The position numbers were made by a program, and so were the translations under genes. A stretch of DNA of 64,000 bases from Micropruina glycogenica. GTDB lineage: Bacteria; Actinomycetota; Actinomycetes; Propionibacteriales; Propionibacteriaceae. The notes below the pieces were generated by a model. That model did not search any database, was not told the DNA's origin, and saw only the letters and a list, made by a program, of their open reading frames with translations. Location of the stretch: assembly GCF_039524395.1 (NCBI RefSeq), contig NZ_BAAAGO010000042.1, one strand, 5' to 3'. Position 1 is the stretch's first letter; each line of letters begins with the position of its first letter. Below are positions 16,484-24,743 of this stretch, piece by piece.

Positions 16484-17347
16484 TCAGCGATTGAGGGCGG
16501 ACAGTTCACCGATCGCGATCGAGGCATCCCCGGTGTTGTAGGCCGGCACAGTGCCCGAGAAACCGGCGACCGACCAGTCGACGTCCCAGTTCGAGTGGGT
16601 GCGCACCGTGTAAGTGCCCTTCGGCAGCGACGGGGTGGTGTAGGTGTGCCCACAGGTCGGTGAGGGCGTGCCGGCCTTCACCGCTTCGCTGTAGGCAGCC
16701 ATCTTGGTGCACGTGACAGATCTGCCGTCACCCATGTCGAAGGTGGTCGAGCGCCAGCGCGCGGTGAGCGTGAAGGTGAGCCCGGACACCGACCGTGTGG
16801 TGGTGACGCTTCTGGTGTCACCGGCGGTGAGCCAGATGGGAAATCCGACCGCGAGCATCTTCCACTCGTTGTTGTTCGGGTCGGGGGAGAATGTCGGGGT
16901 TGGCGTCGGCAGGTCGAGTTGGGTCGCCAGACTGACCGCGAGACCGGCCGCGATGTTGCCGCTCAGCAGCAGGTCGTCAGCTCCGGTACTTCCCCGCTGT
17001 TCGCCGTCACCGAAGCAACTCAGCTCCTTCGTGGCGGCCCAGCAGCGATCCTGAGCGCTTGTTTGTACTTCCGCCTTCCTGGTGTTCGAGCCGTTCCACT
17101 GTTTCTGCTTGTTCGGCGACTGGGTCTTGCCGATCGACTGAATGACTACGCCTCTGGCCTTGCCCTTCTTGGTGGCCACTTTGACCTTCGTCTTCGGCGG
17201 GGGCTTCTTCTTATCCGCGGGTGCTTCGTAAATGTTGCCGAAGCCGCCTGTAGGGGCAGGGAGTCCTGCTATGGCGCTAGGAGCCGCCGCGAAGGGAAGT
17301 AGCGAGTGAGCCACCAGGGCGACCAGGATGACAGTTAACCTCCGCAT
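16484..17347 (-). CDS. Secreted protein of unknown function with PKD-like C-terminal region
   Basis: 287 residues. A signal peptide (MRRLTVILVALVAHSLLPF..., cleavage near APSAIAG) is followed by a Lys/Pro-rich stretch (DKKKPPPKTKVKVATKKGK) and a Thr/Pro-rich linker near residue 150. The end contains FDMGDGRSVTCTKMA and PTCGHTYTTPS, which look like the PKD-type DG.. and ..HTY strands of surface proteins. I cannot assign a function. It overlaps the upstream lipoprotein gene by 13 bases, so the two form an operon on the strand opposite the tig-clp block. Confidence 0.7.
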   Translation of the reverse strand: MRRLTVILVALVAHSLLPFAAAPSAIAGLPAPTGGFGNIYEAPADKKKPPPKTKVKVATKKGKARGVVIQSIGKTQSPNKQKQWNGSNTRKAEVQTSAQDRCWAATKELSCFGDGEQRGSTGADDLLLSGNIAAGLAVSLATQLDLPTPTPTFSPDPNNNEWKMLAVGFPIWLTAGDTRSVTTTRSVSGLTFTLTARWRSTTFDMGDGRSVTCTKMAAYSEAVKAGTPSPTCGHTYTTPSLPKGTYTVRTHSNWDVDWSVAGFSGTVPAYNTGDASIAIGELSALNR

Positions 17348-17922
17348 CTCGCCGCCTCAGACATTACGTCAACGAGCTTGATCGAACCGTCGATCCGCTT
17401 TGCCACGTAATCTTCATCGGCGAAGGTGCCGCGGCTGATCGTCTTGCCCTTCCGTTGAAAGACCAACGAGCGCCCATCGGAGCACGCATTGAAACTTGCC
17501 GTGCCGTCAGACTTGGCCTTGGTGGGCGTTATGGCGACGATCTTTACTTCGCCCGACACTGCTCGTACACCGGCGCGCTTCATGTCTGCGAACCCGTTCA
17601 TCGCGCTGTCCATGACGACGTCGGCGATCGTTGCTTTCATCTCGTCCGTGGGCGTGAGTGTTCCACCGGCCAAATACAGCCGGTTGGCCTCTTTGATCCA
17701 ACGGCGATACACGTCCATCGCCTCGGCGGTGAACTGCTCCTGCTCGAACTCTTTGGTCGTGCACGGCTTCGGCGTGGCGCTGCCGAGGGAGCAGGTGGGG
17801 CTGGGTGTCGCCGACGGGCTCGCAGAGACCGACGGCGAACTGGTCACCGGCGAGGGAGTGGGGCTCGTCGGCGTGCACGCGGTGAGCACCGCCAACGCTG
17901 CTGCTGCTACTACTGGTCTCAT
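17335..17922 (-). CDS. Lipoprotein of unknown function
   Basis: 195 residues. The signal peptide ends in a lipobox, AVLTAC (Cys16), followed by a Ser/Pro/Thr-rich spacer to about residue 45, so the protein is lipid-anchored outside the membrane. The rest (MDVYRRWIKEANRLYLAGG..., SGEVKIVAITPTKAKSDGT, SLVFQRKGKTISRGTF) resembles small NTF2-like domains of actinobacterial lipoproteins, but the match is weak. Translationally linked to the secreted protein downstream; the pair probably acts together at the cell envelope. Confidence 0.75.
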   Translation of the reverse strand: MRPVVAAAALAVLTACTPTSPTPSPVTSSPSVSASPSATPSPTCSLGSATPKPCTTKEFEQEQFTAEAMDVYRRWIKEANRLYLAGGTLTPTDEMKATIADVVMDSAMNGFADMKRAGVRAVSGEVKIVAITPTKAKSDGTASFNACSDGRSLVFQRKGKTISRGTFADEDYVAKRIDGSIKLVDVMSEAARCGG

Positions 17923-18129
17923 CGGGCTACTCCCGGGGCTGGGTATTTCGAGGGAGTATTCCAGCGTTGCGTGCCGCGTGGGGGGTTATCCACAGGCTGT
18001 GCCGATTCTGGTGCCACCGTGGGCATGGGTGGCGGTCGAATAGGCGCCACCCTAGGCGCGTCTCGCGCCTGGCTGCCGCTGACCGCCGTGCAGCCGTCCG
18101 GCGTCCTCGAGGTCACGTGGCTGGGTCGT

Positions 18130-18230
18130 GAGGTTCCGGCGTTCACCGGAATGACGAGTGCGCAAGCGACGAGGGTTGCGCCTCGAGCCGGACGGCGGTC
18201 AGCCGTCATCCAGGCGGACGCCGGGACCTC
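18130..18230. repeat. Two diverged palindromic repeats, opposite orientation
   Basis: Reverse copy at 18130-18155 (GAGGTTCCGGCGTTCACCGG...) and forward copy at 18205-18230 (GTCATCCAGGCGGACGCCGG...). Same family as 8184-8209. They fill most of the 395-base gap before clpP1. Confidence 0.65.
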
Positions 18231-18252
18231 TGTCGGTGAAGTGTGAGCCGTG

Positions 18253-18266
18253 CGCCGACAGCGAAC
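18253..18266 (+). promoter_or_regulatory. Candidate ClgR box upstream of clpP1
   Basis: CGCCGACAGCGAAC fits the core of the actinobacterial ClgR consensus as I recall it (CGCYNANRGCGWWS) at every position; the WNNW positions before it do not fit. It lies 52 bases before the clpP1 GTG. ClgR activates clpP1P2 in corynebacteria, streptomycetes and mycobacteria. A -10-like TAGGTT at 18305-18310 would start the transcript about at the GTG, suggesting leaderless translation. Confidence 0.55.
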
Positions 18267-18317
18267 AGCGGCCGGATGCCCTTAGCTTTGTCACCCGCGT
18301 TGGATAGGTTCGGCGTC

Positions 18318-18962
18318 GTGAACGAGATGCTACCCCTGCCATTGACGGACGCTGCACCGCTGCGCGCCGCAGCCGGCCCCAGCCTGGCCGGTATCAACGA
18401 TTCGGTCTACCAGGCGCTGCTGGCCAACCGAATCATCTTTCTGGGTTCTGAGGTGCGCGACGAGAACGCCAACGCGATCTGTGCGCAGATGCTGCTGCTG
18501 AACGCCGAAGACCCGCACAAAGACATCTACCTCTACATCAACAGCCCCGGCGGCTCGGTCGACTCGGGCATGGCGATCTTCGACACCATGCAGTGGATCA
18601 GCAACGACGTCGCCACCGTCGCCATGGGCCTGGCCGCCTCGATGGGCCAGTTCCTGCTCAGCGCCGGCCAGAAGGGCAAGCGCTTCGCCCTGCCGCACGC
18701 GCGCATCATGATGCACCAGCCGTCCGGCGGCTTGGGCGGTACCGCGTCCGACATTCGTATTCAGGCCGAGCAGTCGCTGCACATCAAGAAGACGATGTCG
18801 CACCTGATCGCCGAACACACCGGCCAGACGGTCGAGCAGATCGAGGCCGATTCCGACCGCGACCGGTGGTTCACCGCGCCCGAAGCACTCGAGTACGGCT
18901 TCATCGACCACGTCTACGAGCGCGCCAGCGACATCAAGTCGCCCGACGCACCGAACCAGTGA
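18318..18962 (+). CDS. clpP1: ATP-dependent Clp protease proteolytic subunit ClpP1
   Basis: 214 residues from GTG 18318. The catalytic triad is Ser108 (GLAASMGQF), His133 (MMHQPSGG) and Asp182 (DSDRDRWF). Conserved INSPGGSV and GTASDIRIQAEQ are present. ClpP1 forms a heptameric ring that stacks on ClpP2 to make the hetero-tetradecamer of actinobacteria, fed by ClpX or ClpC1. An earlier in-frame ATG (18276) would place non-conserved residues ahead of the fold and overlap the promoter; the ATG at 18327 is another option. First gene of clpP1-clpP2-clpX, 8 bases before clpP2. Confidence 0.95.
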   Translation: MNEMLPLPLTDAAPLRAAAGPSLAGINDSVYQALLANRIIFLGSEVRDENANAICAQMLLLNAEDPHKDIYLYINSPGGSVDSGMAIFDTMQWISNDVATVAMGLAASMGQFLLSAGQKGKRFALPHARIMMHQPSGGLGGTASDIRIQAEQSLHIKKTMSHLIAEHTGQTVEQIEADSDRDRWFTAPEALEYGFIDHVYERASDIKSPDAPNQ

Positions 18963-18970
18963 GGACTGAG

Positions 18971-19621
18971 ATGACCATGCCTGCTCTGCCCGGTGGACTG
19001 GCCCCGTCCGGTCCGTCCATGGACTACTACATTCCGCAGTGGGAAGAACGCACCAGCTACGGCATGCGGCGCGTCGACCCCTACACGAAGCTCTTCGAAG
19101 ACCGCATCATCTTTCTGGGCACCCCGATCAGCGACGACATCGCCAACGCCGTGATGGCCCAGTTGCTGTGCCTCCAGTCGATGGATCCGGAACGTCCGAT
19201 CAGCATCTACCTGAACAGCCCCGGCGGCTCGTTCACGGCGCTGACGGCCATCTACGACACGATGCGCTACATCAAGCCCGACGTGCAGACCGTCTGCCTC
19301 GGCCAGGCAGCCTCGGCCGCCGCCGTGCTGCTGGCCGCAGGCACCAAGGGCAAGCGCCTGGCACTGCCCAACAGCCGCATTCTGATTCACCAGCCCGCCA
19401 CCGAGGGTGGCTATGGCCAAAGCTCCGACCTCGAGATTCAGGCCAAGGAAATTCTTCGCATCCGGTCGTTGATGGAGGGCATGCTCGCCGAAGCCACCGG
19501 CCAGGACGTCGAGAAGGTCAGCCGTGACATCGAGCGCGACAAGTACCTGACCGCCGAAGAGGCCGTCGAGTACGGCATCGTCGACGCCATTCTCACCTCG
19601 CTCAAGGACGCCGACGCCTGA
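18971..19621 (+). CDS. clpP2: ATP-dependent Clp protease proteolytic subunit ClpP2
   Basis: 216 residues. The triad is Ser115 (CLGQAASAAAVLL), His140 (ILIHQPATEGG) and Asp190 (DIERDKY). The ASAAAVLLAAGTKGKR text is typical of the actinobacterial ClpP2 paralogue, and YNSPGGSF-like LNSPGGSF is present. In mycobacteria ClpP2 is the ring that docks the ATPase. Start ATG at 18971, GAGGA just upstream, 8-base gap after clpP1, so the two are translated from one message in matched amounts. Confidence 0.96.
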   Translation: MTMPALPGGLAPSGPSMDYYIPQWEERTSYGMRRVDPYTKLFEDRIIFLGTPISDDIANAVMAQLLCLQSMDPERPISIYLNSPGGSFTALTAIYDTMRYIKPDVQTVCLGQAASAAAVLLAAGTKGKRLALPNSRILIHQPATEGGYGQSSDLEIQAKEILRIRSLMEGMLAEATGQDVEKVSRDIERDKYLTAEEAVEYGIVDAILTSLKDADA

Positions 19622-19696
19622 CCCTGCGACGCTGGCGCGCATCCCTTGCGGTTGCGCCTCAGCGGGCTAGGGTGGCGTGCACGGGAAGGAGGGGTC

Positions 19697-20992
19697 GTGG
19701 CGCGAATCGGAGAGACTTCCGAACTGCTCAAATGCTCGTTCTGCGGAAAGAGCCAGAAGCAGGTCAAGAAGTTGATCGCTGGTCCGGGTGTGTACATCTG
19801 CGACGAGTGCATCGATCTCTGCAACGAGATCATCGAAGAGGAGTTCTCCGAGGCCGCTGATGTCGGCCTGCTCGACGATCTGCCCAAGCCGCGTGAGATC
19901 TGCTCCTTCCTCGACTCGTACGTGATCGGCCAAGACGTCGCCAAGAAGGCGCTGTCGGTGGCCGTCTACAACCACTACAAGCGCGTGCAGGCCCAAGCCA
20001 ACACACCGCCCAGCCGCCGGGCCGCCGAAGAAGAGTCGGTCGAACTGGGCAAGTCCAACATTCTGCTCATCGGCCCCACCGGCTGTGGCAAGACCTACCT
20101 GGCCCAAACCCTGGCCCGCATGCTCAACGTGCCGTTCGCCATGGCCGACGCCACCGCCCTCACCGAGGCCGGCTACGTGGGCGAAGACGTCGAGAACATC
20201 CTGCTCAAACTCATTCAGGCCGCCGACTTCGACGTCAAGAAGGCCGAGACGGGCATCATCTACATCGACGAGATCGACAAGGTGGCGCGCAAGAGCGAGA
20301 ACCCGTCCATCACCCGTGACGTGTCGGGCGAGGGCGTGCAGCAGGCACTGTTGAAGATCCTCGAAGGCACCACCGCCTCGGTGCCGCCACAGGGTGGCCG
20401 CAAGCACCCGCACCAGGACTTCATTCAGATCGACACCACCAACATTCTGTTCATCGTGGGCGGCGCGTTCGCCGGCCTCGAAGAAATCATCAACGCGCGG
20501 GTGGGCAAGCGGCCGCTCGGGTTCAACAACGACGCCGCCGTGCGCAAGCCTGCCTCGGCCAACCCGTTCGAAGAAGTCCGGCCCGAAGACCTGCACAAGT
20601 ACGGGCTGATCCCAGAGTTCATCGGCCGGCTGCCCATGATCTCGACCGTCTCATCGCTCGACTCCACCGCCCTGGTGCGCATTCTGGTCGAACCCAAGAA
20701 CGCGCTGATCAAGCAGTTCCGCAAGCTGTTCGAGATGGACGGCGTCGACCTGCAGTTCACCGACGACGCGATCGCCGCGGTGGCCGAGATGGCCCTGCAC
20801 CGCGGCATCGGTGCCCGCGGGCTGCGCTCGATCCTCGAAGAGATCCTGCTCAACGTGATGTACCACGTGCCGAGCGACGACGACGTGGCGCGCGTGCTGG
20901 TCACCGAAGAGGTCGTTCGTGACGGGGTCGCGCCCACGCTGGTGTCGCGCGCTCAACTGGCGCACAGCGACCGGCGCGAGAAGAGCGCCTGA
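19697..20992 (+). CDS. clpX: ATP-dependent Clp protease ATP-binding subunit ClpX
   Basis: 431 residues. The AAA+ unfoldase threads tagged proteins into ClpP. The N-terminal zinc domain has Cys13/Cys16 and Cys35/Cys38. Walker A is GPTGCGKT (126-133) and Walker B IIYIDEID (187-194). GYVGEDVE is the pore-loop 1 (GYVG) motif, and the RKH-like loop reads RKHPHQDF. IGF-type loop text for ClpP docking is expected between, where it reads LGF. Start GTG at 19697 is preceded by AAGGAGG (19686-19692), a strong site, 75 bases after clpP2. It ends 11 bases before a convergent regulator with no clear hairpin between. Confidence 0.97.
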   Translation: MARIGETSELLKCSFCGKSQKQVKKLIAGPGVYICDECIDLCNEIIEEEFSEAADVGLLDDLPKPREICSFLDSYVIGQDVAKKALSVAVYNHYKRVQAQANTPPSRRAAEEESVELGKSNILLIGPTGCGKTYLAQTLARMLNVPFAMADATALTEAGYVGEDVENILLKLIQAADFDVKKAETGIIYIDEIDKVARKSENPSITRDVSGEGVQQALLKILEGTTASVPPQGGRKHPHQDFIQIDTTNILFIVGGAFAGLEEIINARVGKRPLGFNNDAAVRKPASANPFEEVRPEDLHKYGLIPEFIGRLPMISTVSSLDSTALVRILVEPKNALIKQFRKLFEMDGVDLQFTDDAIAAVAEMALHRGIGARGLRSILEEILLNVMYHVPSDDDVARVLVTEEVVRDGVAPTLVSRAQLAHSDRREKSA

Positions 20993-21002
20993 CCTACGGG
21001 CC

Positions 21003-21809
21003 CTAGCCGACCTGCTCGCGCACCGGGCTGGTCGGGCTCTGCGGGTAGGTGTCGACCAGACCCTGCAGTCGAGCGAGGCTGACCGCCACCAGCCGGTCGT
21101 GCACGCCGAGCTTGCGGTAGATGTTGCCCAGATGTTTGTGCACCGTGCGGGGCGACAGGCGTAGCCGTGATGCGATCGACGTGGCCAGCAGACCTTCGGC
21201 CAGCAAGCCCAGCACCTGCAACTCGCGTTCGGTCATGCGGGTGTCTTCGACGGTCTCGCGCACCCACTCCTGCGCCTGGCGCGCCTGAATCGAACGTTCG
21301 GCGTGCGGCCACAGCGCCACCAGCGCGTCCCGGGCCCGATCGAGCAGCAGCCGGTCGGCGGCCTCGAACGGCACCTCGCGCGCGTAGATCATCACGCGCC
21401 CTTGGCCGGAAAGCTGGTTGAGGCGCGGCAGGTCGAGGGGCTGGATCACCATCGAGGCCACGTAACCGACACCCTCGACATACTCGACGAAGAAGTGCTC
21501 CTCGCCGATCTGCAACCCGCGTTCGAGCAACTGCCGGGCGATCGTGCGCACCTCAGCGGTATCGGGGTAGGCGGCCGCCACGGACGGCTCCACGCCGGGT
21601 GCCAGCGTGAAGGTCATGGCCGCTTCGACGTGCAGCGCCTCGCCCAGGTAACGACAGGCGACATCGTCAGCCACGTGGCCCAACGTGAGGGCTTTCATGG
21701 CCTCGCACAGCATGTCGAGGACGACCGAAGCAGGGTCGGCGCGCGCCAGACGTCCATGCTCCCCATCCACCTGCGGGTCCCTTCGGACGATAGTGCAAGA
21801 ATCAATCAT
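21003..21809 (-). CDS. LuxR-family (GerE-type HTH) transcriptional regulator
   Basis: 268 residues from the ATG at 21809, which has GGAGGAG upstream; longer frames add text without support. The C-terminal 65 residues are a LuxR helix-turn-helix: MTERELQVLGLLAEGLLATS, then RLRLSPRTVHKHLGNIYRKLG. The N-terminal 190 residues are a sensor region without a clear phosphoacceptor Asp, so this is not an obvious response regulator. The text GEEHFFVEYVEGVGYVASMVI could be a GAF-like ligand pocket. It is divergent from ptsH, so control of the PTS genes is plausible. Confidence 0.85.
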   Translation of the reverse strand: MIDSCTIVRRDPQVDGEHGRLARADPASVVLDMLCEAMKALTLGHVADDVACRYLGEALHVEAAMTFTLAPGVEPSVAAAYPDTAEVRTIARQLLERGLQIGEEHFFVEYVEGVGYVASMVIQPLDLPRLNQLSGQGRVMIYAREVPFEAADRLLLDRARDALVALWPHAERSIQARQAQEWVRETVEDTRMTERELQVLGLLAEGLLATSIASRLRLSPRTVHKHLGNIYRKLGVHDRLVAVSLARLQGLVDTYPQSPTSPVREQVG

Positions 21810-21953
21810 CCCGGCTCCTCCCGTGCGATTACAGGAGCCGTGATCAGGCTTGCTAAATACGGTGGCACAGGTGCATCTTCGGTCACAAGAGTCAGCGTGG
21901 GTTTGACCCTCGAGCCGATGCGGCGAGCGGGTGCCCACGACCTGGCGATTTCC

Positions 21954-21981
21954 TTGAAAGCCCCTAGCCGAGGGCTATATG
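21954..21981 (+). promoter_or_regulatory. Putative ptsHI promoter with dyad in the spacer
   Basis: -35 TTGAAA (21954-21959) and -10 TATATG (21976-21981) are 16 bases apart. The spacer starts and ends with GCCC/GGGC, an inverted repeat that could bind a repressor such as the divergent LuxR protein. The start would leave a 5' leader of about 80 bases. Confidence 0.6.
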
Positions 21982-22069
21982 TTGACAGAGACCGGCGTCA
22001 TTCGCTTCGTCGATTATCCCGCCCGGTCACCGCTCGGTCCGTTGGGCCACACTACAAAGGAGTTTTCTC

Positions 22070-22339
22070 ATGGCCACCCGTGAAGTCGCTATCGGTTCGT
22101 CCGTCGGCCTGCACGCTCGTCCCGCCTCCATCTTCGTTCAGGCCGCCTCGGCCACCGGCCTGCCGGTCACCATCGCCAAGCAGGGGGGCAACCCGGTCGA
22201 CGCGCGCAGCATTCTCGGCGTGATGGCGCTGGGTGCCAAGAATGGCGAAGTGGTCACCCTGTCGGCCGAGGGCGACGGGGCCGACGCGGCGCTCGACTCG
22301 CTGGTCGCTCTGCTCGAGCGCGATCTGGACGCCGAATGA
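22070..22339 (+). CDS. ptsH: Phosphocarrier protein HPr
   Basis: 89 residues, normal HPr length. The phosphorylated His15 is in SSVGLHARPAS and the regulatory-site serine is Ser47 in DARSILGVMALGA. HPr carries phosphate from enzyme I to sugar-specific EIIA domains in the cytoplasm. Start ATG at 22070 has AAAGGAG 8 bases upstream. Its stop overlaps the ptsI start (ATGA, 22336-22339). No HPr kinase gene is in the window. Confidence 0.97.
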   Translation: MATREVAIGSSVGLHARPASIFVQAASATGLPVTIAKQGGNPVDARSILGVMALGAKNGEVVTLSAEGDGADAALDSLVALLERDLDAE

Positions 22340-24021
22340 GCGAACTCCACGCCACGCTGAGTGGCATCGGGGTCAGTGCCGGCGTCGCCGTCGGGCCGCT
22401 GGTCATCGTCAGCCCGCCGCCCACCGCGCCGTCCGACGAGGCGCCGACCACCGACGCCGCGGCGGCTTCGCAGCAGGTGCGCGACACGCTCAAGGCGGTC
22501 GCGGACGGGCTGACGGCCAAGGCGGCCAAGGCCGACGCCCACGCCAAGCCGATTCTCGAGGCCGGCGCCATGATGGCCGGCGACCCGGGGTTGGCCGGAG
22601 CGATCGACACCCAGTTGCAGAGCGGCAAGGGCATCACCAACGCCGTTTCGGCCGCAGTCGACGAGTACTGCGCCATGTTCGAGTCCCTCGGCGGCTACAT
22701 GGCCGAGCGGGTCACCGACCTGCGCGACGTGCGTGACCGCACCGTGGCCCGGCTGCTCGGCCAGCCCGAGCCCGGGGTTCCGTCGCTCACCGAACCGAGT
22801 GTGCTCGCGGCAGTCGACCTGGCCCCGGCAGAAACCGCGACGCTGTCGGTCGAAACCTGCCTGGGCATCATCACCTCGGCCGGTGGGCCCACCAGCCACA
22901 CCGCGATTCTGGCCGCCCAACTGGGCATTCCGGCGATCGTGCAGGCGGTCGGCATTCTCGACGTTCCGTTCGGCACCACGGTGGCCCTCGACGGCGGCGT
23001 CGGCGAGATCGTGATCGACCCGAGCGGCGACGAGCAGCAGTCGTTGCTCGACCGCAAGGCGCGTCGCGAGAAGGCGCTCGCCGCCGGCTCAGGCAAGGGC
23101 ATGACCAAGGACGGCCATCCGGTTCAGTTGCTGGCCAATATCGGCACCGCTGCGGATGCCCGCAAGGCCGCGGCCCAAGACGTCGAAGGCGTCGGGCTGT
23201 TCCGGTCCGAATTCCTGTTTCTCGATCGCGACACCGCGCCGACCGTCGACGAGCAGACCGCCACCTACACCGAGGTGCTCAAGGCGTTCGGCGATCGCAA
23301 GGTCGTTGTACGTACCCTCGACGCCGGGGCCGACAAGCCGCTGGCGTTCGCCGACCTGGGGCACGAAGAGAACCCGGCGCTGGGCCGGCGGGGCATTCGG
23401 CTCGGCGCCGTGCGCACCGACCTGCTCGACGACCAGTTGCAGGCACTCGCCAACGCCTACCAGGCCACGAACGCCAACCTGTGGGTGATGGCGCCGATGA
23501 TCGCCACTCGGCAAGAGGCGGCGTGGTTCGCCGAGCTCGTCCGCGCCAAGGGGTTGCCCAAGGTCGGTGTGATGATCGAGGTGCCCGCGGCGGCGCTGCG
23601 GTCGTTCGACGTGCTCAGCGAGGTCGACTTCGCCAGCCTGGGCACCAATGACCTGGGCCAGTACACGATGGCGGCCGACCGCATGCAGGGCGAGCTGTCA
23701 GAGCTGCTCAACCCGTGGCAGCCGGCGTTGCTCGACATCATCGCCTACGCCTGCGACGGCGGCGCCAAGACCGGTCACCCGGTCGGGGTGTGTGGTGAAG
23801 CCGGTGGTGATCCGGTGTTGGCGTTGGTGCTGGCCGGCTTGGGTGTCAACAGCCTGTCGATGGCGCCCAGCAAGGTGCGCGCGGTGCGCACGGCGCTGGC
23901 GCTGCACGACTACGCGCAATGCCAGCAGATGGCCGCGGCAGCGCGGGCGTCCGTGGGTCCGAAAGAGGCCAGGGAGGTCGTGCTCAGCATGGCCGATCCG
24001 GTGCTCGCCGACCTGCTCTGA
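22336..24021 (+). CDS. ptsI: PTS enzyme I (phosphoenolpyruvate-protein phosphotransferase)
   Basis: 561 residues. It takes phosphate from PEP onto His188 (SAGGPTSHTAILA) and passes it to HPr. The C-terminal PEP-binding barrel shows VGLFRSEFLFLDRD, GADKPLAF, LGRRGIRLG, GVMIEVPAAAL, SLGTNDLGQYTMAADR and VGVCGEAGGDPV, including the active-site Cys in CGEAG. Complete, translationally coupled to ptsH. The PTS sugar permeases are not in the window. Transcription should end at the strong hairpin 10 bases after the stop. Confidence 0.97.
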   Translation: MSELHATLSGIGVSAGVAVGPLVIVSPPPTAPSDEAPTTDAAAASQQVRDTLKAVADGLTAKAAKADAHAKPILEAGAMMAGDPGLAGAIDTQLQSGKGITNAVSAAVDEYCAMFESLGGYMAERVTDLRDVRDRTVARLLGQPEPGVPSLTEPSVLAAVDLAPAETATLSVETCLGIITSAGGPTSHTAILAAQLGIPAIVQAVGILDVPFGTTVALDGGVGEIVIDPSGDEQQSLLDRKARREKALAAGSGKGMTKDGHPVQLLANIGTAADARKAAAQDVEGVGLFRSEFLFLDRDTAPTVDEQTATYTEVLKAFGDRKVVVRTLDAGADKPLAFADLGHEENPALGRRGIRLGAVRTDLLDDQLQALANAYQATNANLWVMAPMIATRQEAAWFAELVRAKGLPKVGVMIEVPAAALRSFDVLSEVDFASLGTNDLGQYTMAADRMQGELSELLNPWQPALLDIIAYACDGGAKTGHPVGVCGEAGGDPVLALVLAGLGVNSLSMAPSKVRAVRTALALHDYAQCQQMAAAARASVGPKEAREVVLSMADPVLADLL

Positions 24022-24031
24022 GGTAACCGAC

Positions 24032-24070
24032 CACAAGGGCCGTTCCGATTCGTTCGGAACGGCCTTTGTG
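24032..24070 (+). terminator. Terminator after ptsI
   Basis: A 16-bp stem, CACAAGGGCCGTTCCG (24032-24047) with CGGAACGGCCTTTGTG (24055-24070), one G-T pair, 7-nt loop. The 3' arm contains a CTTTGTGTT run. Confidence 0.9.
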
Positions 24071-24087
24071 TTCTGGGCAAAGGCGCC

Positions 24088-24259
24088 TGAGCCGGATCGA
24101 GAACCGTCCCCTGAGCCGGATTGAGAACCGTCTCCTGAGCCGGATCGAGAACCGTCCCCTGAGCCGGATTGAGAACCGTCCCTGAGCCGGATCGAGAACC
24201 GTCCCCTGAGCCAGATCGAGAACCGTCCCTGAGCCGGATCGAGAACCGTCCCTTGAGCC
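24088..24259. repeat. Seven tandem 23-25-nt repeats with AACCGTCCC core
   Basis: Units read TGAGCCGGATCGAGAACC followed by GTCCCC, with small changes (GGATT, CCAGA, missing C). There are no unique spacers, so this is not a CRISPR. The reverse complement, CTCAGGGGACGGTTC, is identical to the core of the array at 35074-35256. Confidence 0.9.
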
Positions 24260-24275
24260 TGCTCAGCGGTTGCTG

Positions 24276-24743
24276 CTACTTCTTGGTGCCCTTCAACGAA
24301 CCCTTGAGGCCGCCCTTGTCGAGGCCGGCGAAGCACAGCACTTCGCGGTCGCCCGTCGCCCACGACTCTTTGACCGGGTACATGTAGAACCTGTCCAACG
24401 ACGAGTCCTTGGTGGCGACCCCGACGAAGGTCTTGAACTCGGCCGTGCAGAAGGTGTCGGCCTTTTCTCGCGCCGCATCCTCGCCGGGGTAGTCGCCGTC
24501 GGGCAGCTCTGTGCGCGCGTACGCCTCGAAGTAGTGGGCGTCGTCACAGGGCAGCACCTGAAGGCTCATGATGTTGCCCTCCTTCATCGGGCCGGTGCAG
24601 TCGCCCAACGTCACCTGAAACGCGTCCACCGACGCGGCCGCGGTGACCTGGCCGGCACTGTTGCGCGGGGCGTCCGAGCTGCAGCCGGCCAGCGCCAGCC
24701 CCGCGACCATGGCTGCTGCAGCAGCCGCGACCAGCCGACTCAT
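24276..24743 (-). CDS. Septum-formation-family lipoprotein
   Basis: 155 residues. The signal peptide ends LALAGC (lipobox Cys20), so the protein is anchored to the outer face of the membrane. The rest has the conserved Cys/His text of the actinobacterial septum-formation family: LGDCTGP, VLPCDDAHYFEAYA, FCTAEFKTFVG and EVLCFAGLD, probably two disulfides. The family is linked to cell division only by annotation. Its ATG overlaps the valS stop (ATGA, 24740-24743), so it is translated with ValRS. Confidence 0.8.
   Translation of the reverse strand: MSRLVAAAAAAMVAGLALAGCSSDAPRNSAGQVTAAASVDAFQVTLGDCTGPMKEGNIMSLQVLPCDDAHYFEAYARTELPDGDYPGEDAAREKADTFCTAEFKTFVGVATKDSSLDRFYMYPVKESWATGDREVLCFAGLDKGGLKGSLKGTKK

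Noticed and set aside
14875..16653. A 592-codon frame antisense to trigger factor
   Set aside because: No conserved text; trigger factor is intact on the plus strand.
24088..24259. Tandem repeats considered as a CRISPR array
   Set aside because: Units follow each other without spacers and no cas gene is near.
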